From the NCBI GenBank assembly GCA_030618975.1, contig JAUXCH010000331.1:1-6081 (forward strand): 6,081 nt of DNA. The letters are read 5' to 3'. The translations under genes and the position numbers were made by a program. The notes beneath the pieces are model-generated. The model worked only from the letters and a program-made list of their open reading frames with translations. It made no database searches and was not told the origin of the DNA. Source of the DNA: Planctomycetia bacterium (GTDB lineage: Bacteria > Planctomycetota > PLA2 > JAEUHO01). The first letter of the stretch is position 1, and each line of letters opens with the position of its first letter. Of this stretch, positions 4,158 through 6,081 are shown one piece after another.

Positions 4158-6081
4158 AGGGCATCCAGCAGGTTCGAAAACGGGACGGCCGTCTGGTGCC
4201 CTTCGAGCGGGCGAAGATCTCCGACGCCATCTTCCGAGCCGCCCGGGCCATGGGCGGGGAGGACCGGTTCCTGGCCGAGGAGCTCGCCGGGGTCGTGGTC
4301 GCGAGCCTGGAGCGGCGGGACCTGGGCACGCCGTCCATCGAGGACGTCCAGGACGTCGTGGAGCGGGTCCTGATCGAAACCGGCCACGCCCGCACGGCGA
4401 AGGCCTACATCCTCCACCGCGAGCGCCGGGCGGCAGCCCGCGCCGCCCGGCTCGGTCTGGAGCAGGGCGCCGCGGTCCTGCTGGGGGGAGAGGACGGCTC
4501 CGATGCCGCCGCCTGGTCCAAGGCGGCCCTCGCCGACGCCCTGGTCCGGGTGGACGACCTCCCGCGCGCGGAGGCCGAGGACGTGGCTCGGGCCGTCGAG
4601 GAGCGGGTGCTGGCCTCCGGCGCGCCCCGGGTGTCCCACTCGCTCGTGTGCGCCCTGGCGCGTGCCGAGCTCCACGGGCGGGGCCTGGGCAGCCGTCTCG
4701 GAGAGGACGACCGGGTGGGCGTGGCGCGCGGCGACCTCCAGGACTGGCTCGCGCGGGGGCCGTCGGGGCGCCGCGCCGAGAATCCCGAGGCCTTCAGCCG
4801 GCTCGTCGGCGAGGCCGTCCTCGGCCAGTACGTGCTCGACGAGGTGATTCCCACCCCGACCGCGGAGGCGCACCGCCTGGGCGATCTGCACCTCTACGAT
4901 CTCGGCGCGCCGCTCGCCTTGACCGCGGTCGCCCTGCCCGTCGGGACGCTCCTGGACCGCCACCTCGAGGGCGAGACCTCGTCCCGTGCCATGGGTCCGC
5001 GGCGCGTCGCCGCCGCGTTCGGCGAGATTCTCAGGCGCTACCGTCCCTTCGCCGCCCGCCGCCTGGCCATCGAGGACGTGAACGTCCACCTGGCCCCCTT
5101 CCTCTCCCACCTCGACGAGGACCGGCTCGCGGAGGAGATCCGGGAGCTGCTCCGCTCGCCCCAGTGGGCGGCGTTCCCCGCGCGCGGCGGGCTGCTCGAA
5201 CTGGAGGTGGGGCTCGCCGCCGAGGTCCCCGCCCGACTCGCCGGGCGCGCCGTGCCGCCGCCGGCTCCCCCGGGCCGGACGTACGGGGACTTCGCCGACA
5301 CGGCCCGCGAGGTCGGCCGCATCCTGCTTCGCGAGGCGGCCGCGCTCAGGCGCCGGGGCCGGTCCCGCGGACCGCGCTTCACCCTCGTGCTCCCCCGCGC
5401 GGGACCGCCCGACGCCGCGGCCAGGGCCCTGGTGCGCGAGGCGCTGGCGACGGCGGCCGAGATGGGCGACCCCGTCGTCGCCTTCGAGGAGGCCGGCACC
5501 CCGACCCGTGGCAGCCGCTGGCTGAGGCTGCGCGAGGCGGAGGCGCCCGATCCGCTGCGGTTCCCCGAGGGTGACATATCGGCGGCCAGCGCGACCGGGC
5601 TCAACCTGGTGGCGGCCGCCCTCCGGGCCGGCCGCGGAGGGGCGGAGACGTTTCGCGCCGAGACGGAGCGGCTGGTGCGGTGTGCCCTCGACGGGGCCGT
5701 GGCGCGCCGCGCCCTTCTCGAACGGTGCGGCGAGGAGCCCGGGCGCACCCTCTACCCCCTCTGCCGCGGCCCCGTGCCGCTCGTGGACCTGGACGGCGCG
5801 TGCCACCTGCTGGAACCCGTGGGCGTGGAGCGGGCCGCCCGGCTCCTGGAGCCCGGATCGGATCCCGCCTCGCTGGCCGGGTCCAGACGCCGCATCCTCG
5901 GCCACCTCCAGGAGCGCGTCGTCATCGAGGCCGGAGCCCGGGGCCTGCAGGCCGCCGTCCGGGAGAGCCTCTCCGAGGAAGCCGGGGCACGCTTCGCCGC
6001 ACTCGACGCCGCCCGGTTCGAAGTGGCCCGCGCCTGGTGGGCGGAAGGGGCCGTGCCGACCTACGCGCTGGCGCCTCCCCC
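4154..6081 (+). CDS. ATP-cone class III ribonucleotide reductase (NrdD)-like protein, catalytic cysteines missing; 3' end off the window
   Basis: The frame gives 642 residues without a stop, from a GTG overlapping the nrdR stop (GTGA); GGAAGGGG lies 11 nt upstream. Residues 5-94 form an ATP cone (VRKRDGRLVPFERAKISDAI ... IETGHARTAKAYILHRERR). Residues 119-180 (WSKAALADALVR ... RVSHSLVCALARAELHGRGL) look like a second, degenerate cone-type helical module. From 207 on it is collinear with anaerobic reductase NrdD: AENPEAF; QYVLDEVIPTPTAEAHRLGD with LHLYDLG (compare GDIHIHDL); VNVHLAPF; ARGGLLELEVGL; YGDFADTAREVGRILL; FTLVLP; ATGLNLVAAALRAG; SLSEEAGARFAALDA. NrdD reduces ribonucleotides using two active-site cysteines and a C-terminal glycyl radical. 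Here there is no cysteine between C166 and C510; the expected positions align to about A258 and to S454/W456/L457 (SRWLRLR versus a Cys-containing loop). The C-terminal glycyl and zinc sites are off the window. I infer a reductase pseudoenzyme, possibly a nucleotide-sensing partner of NrdR; family membership is firmer than function. Confidence 0.8.
   Translation, partial: MKGIQQVRKRDGRLVPFERAKISDAIFRAARAMGGEDRFLAEELAGVVVASLERRDLGTPSIEDVQDVVERVLIETGHARTAKAYILHRERRAAARAARLGLEQGAAVLLGGEDGSDAAAWSKAALADALVRVDDLPRAEAEDVARAVEERVLASGAPRVSHSLVCALARAELHGRGLGSRLGEDDRVGVARGDLQDWLARGPSGRRAENPEAFSRLVGEAVLGQYVLDEVIPTPTAEAHRLGDLHLYDLGAPLALTAVALPVGTLLDRHLEGETSSRAMGPRRVAAAFGEILRRYRPFAARRLAIEDVNVHLAPFLSHLDEDRLAEEIRELLRSPQWAAFPARGGLLELEVGLAAEVPARLAGRAVPPPAPPGRTYGDFADTAREVGRILLREAAALRRRGRSRGPRFTLVLPRAGPPDAAARALVREALATAAEMGDPVVAFEEAGTPTRGSRWLRLREAEAPDPLRFPEGDISAASATGLNLVAAALRAGRGGAETFRAETERLVRCALDGAVARRALLERCGEEPGRTLYPLCRGPVPLVDLDGACHLLEPVGVERAARLLEPGSDPASLAGSRRRILGHLQERVVIEAGARGLQAAVRESLSEEAGARFAALDAARFEVARAWWAEGAVPTYALAPP

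Noticed and set aside
4037..5905. A 622-codon open frame on the minus strand opposite the NrdD-like gene
   Set aside because: Its translation is Gly/Arg/Ala/Pro-rich with no recognisable domain, while the plus-strand frame shows clear ATP-cone and NrdD homology. Long antisense frames are expected at this GC content.

Overview
This is a GC-rich chromosomal segment (strong G/C at third codon positions) with two divergent gene sets separated by a regulatory gap of about 218 bp. No RNA genes, mobile elements or CRISPR arrays are seen. The mix suggests a Planctomycetota-like bacterium. It includes a YidC with a long proline/acidic linker and an 'YNYTAALALYM'-type last membrane segment, a DIHSN/GDIIGYGP metallophosphoesterase, and NrdR next to an ATP-cone class III reductase homologue. 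That assignment is inference from recalled family resemblance, not a search.

Left half, minus strand, read from 3429 down to 1: a metallophosphoesterase (2671-3429, GTG start), a 135-bp gap holding a 24-bp tandem repeat, the membrane insertase yidC (499-2535), then after 30 bp the N-terminal two thirds of radC, which runs off the left edge. The usual yidC neighbours (rpmH, rnpA, jag, mnmE) are absent. The first codons of radC contain two C7 tracts and a short duplication.

Middle (3430-3647): back-to-back control signals. On the plus strand there is an extended -10 promoter. A 16-bp inverted repeat that fits the NrdR-box pattern starts at about the predicted transcription start. A weaker repeat lies about 31 bp upstream, inside the promoter. 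The same stretch can also be drawn as a compact three-way RNA junction ahead of the nrdR ribosome binding site. The two readings partly compete.

Right half, plus strand: nrdR (3648-4157), translationally coupled by a GTGA overlap to a long reading frame (4154-6081, open at the right edge). That frame encodes an ATP cone, a second ATP-cone-like module and a body collinear with anaerobic (class III) ribonucleotide reductase NrdD. It has no cysteine between residues 166 and 510, so neither catalytic cysteine of NrdD can be present, although the frame is intact over 642 codons. The most interesting reading of the window is a probably self-regulated NrdR operon carrying a catalytically dead reductase homologue that may serve as a nucleotide-sensing partner. 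The glycyl-radical and zinc region that would test this lies beyond the window.
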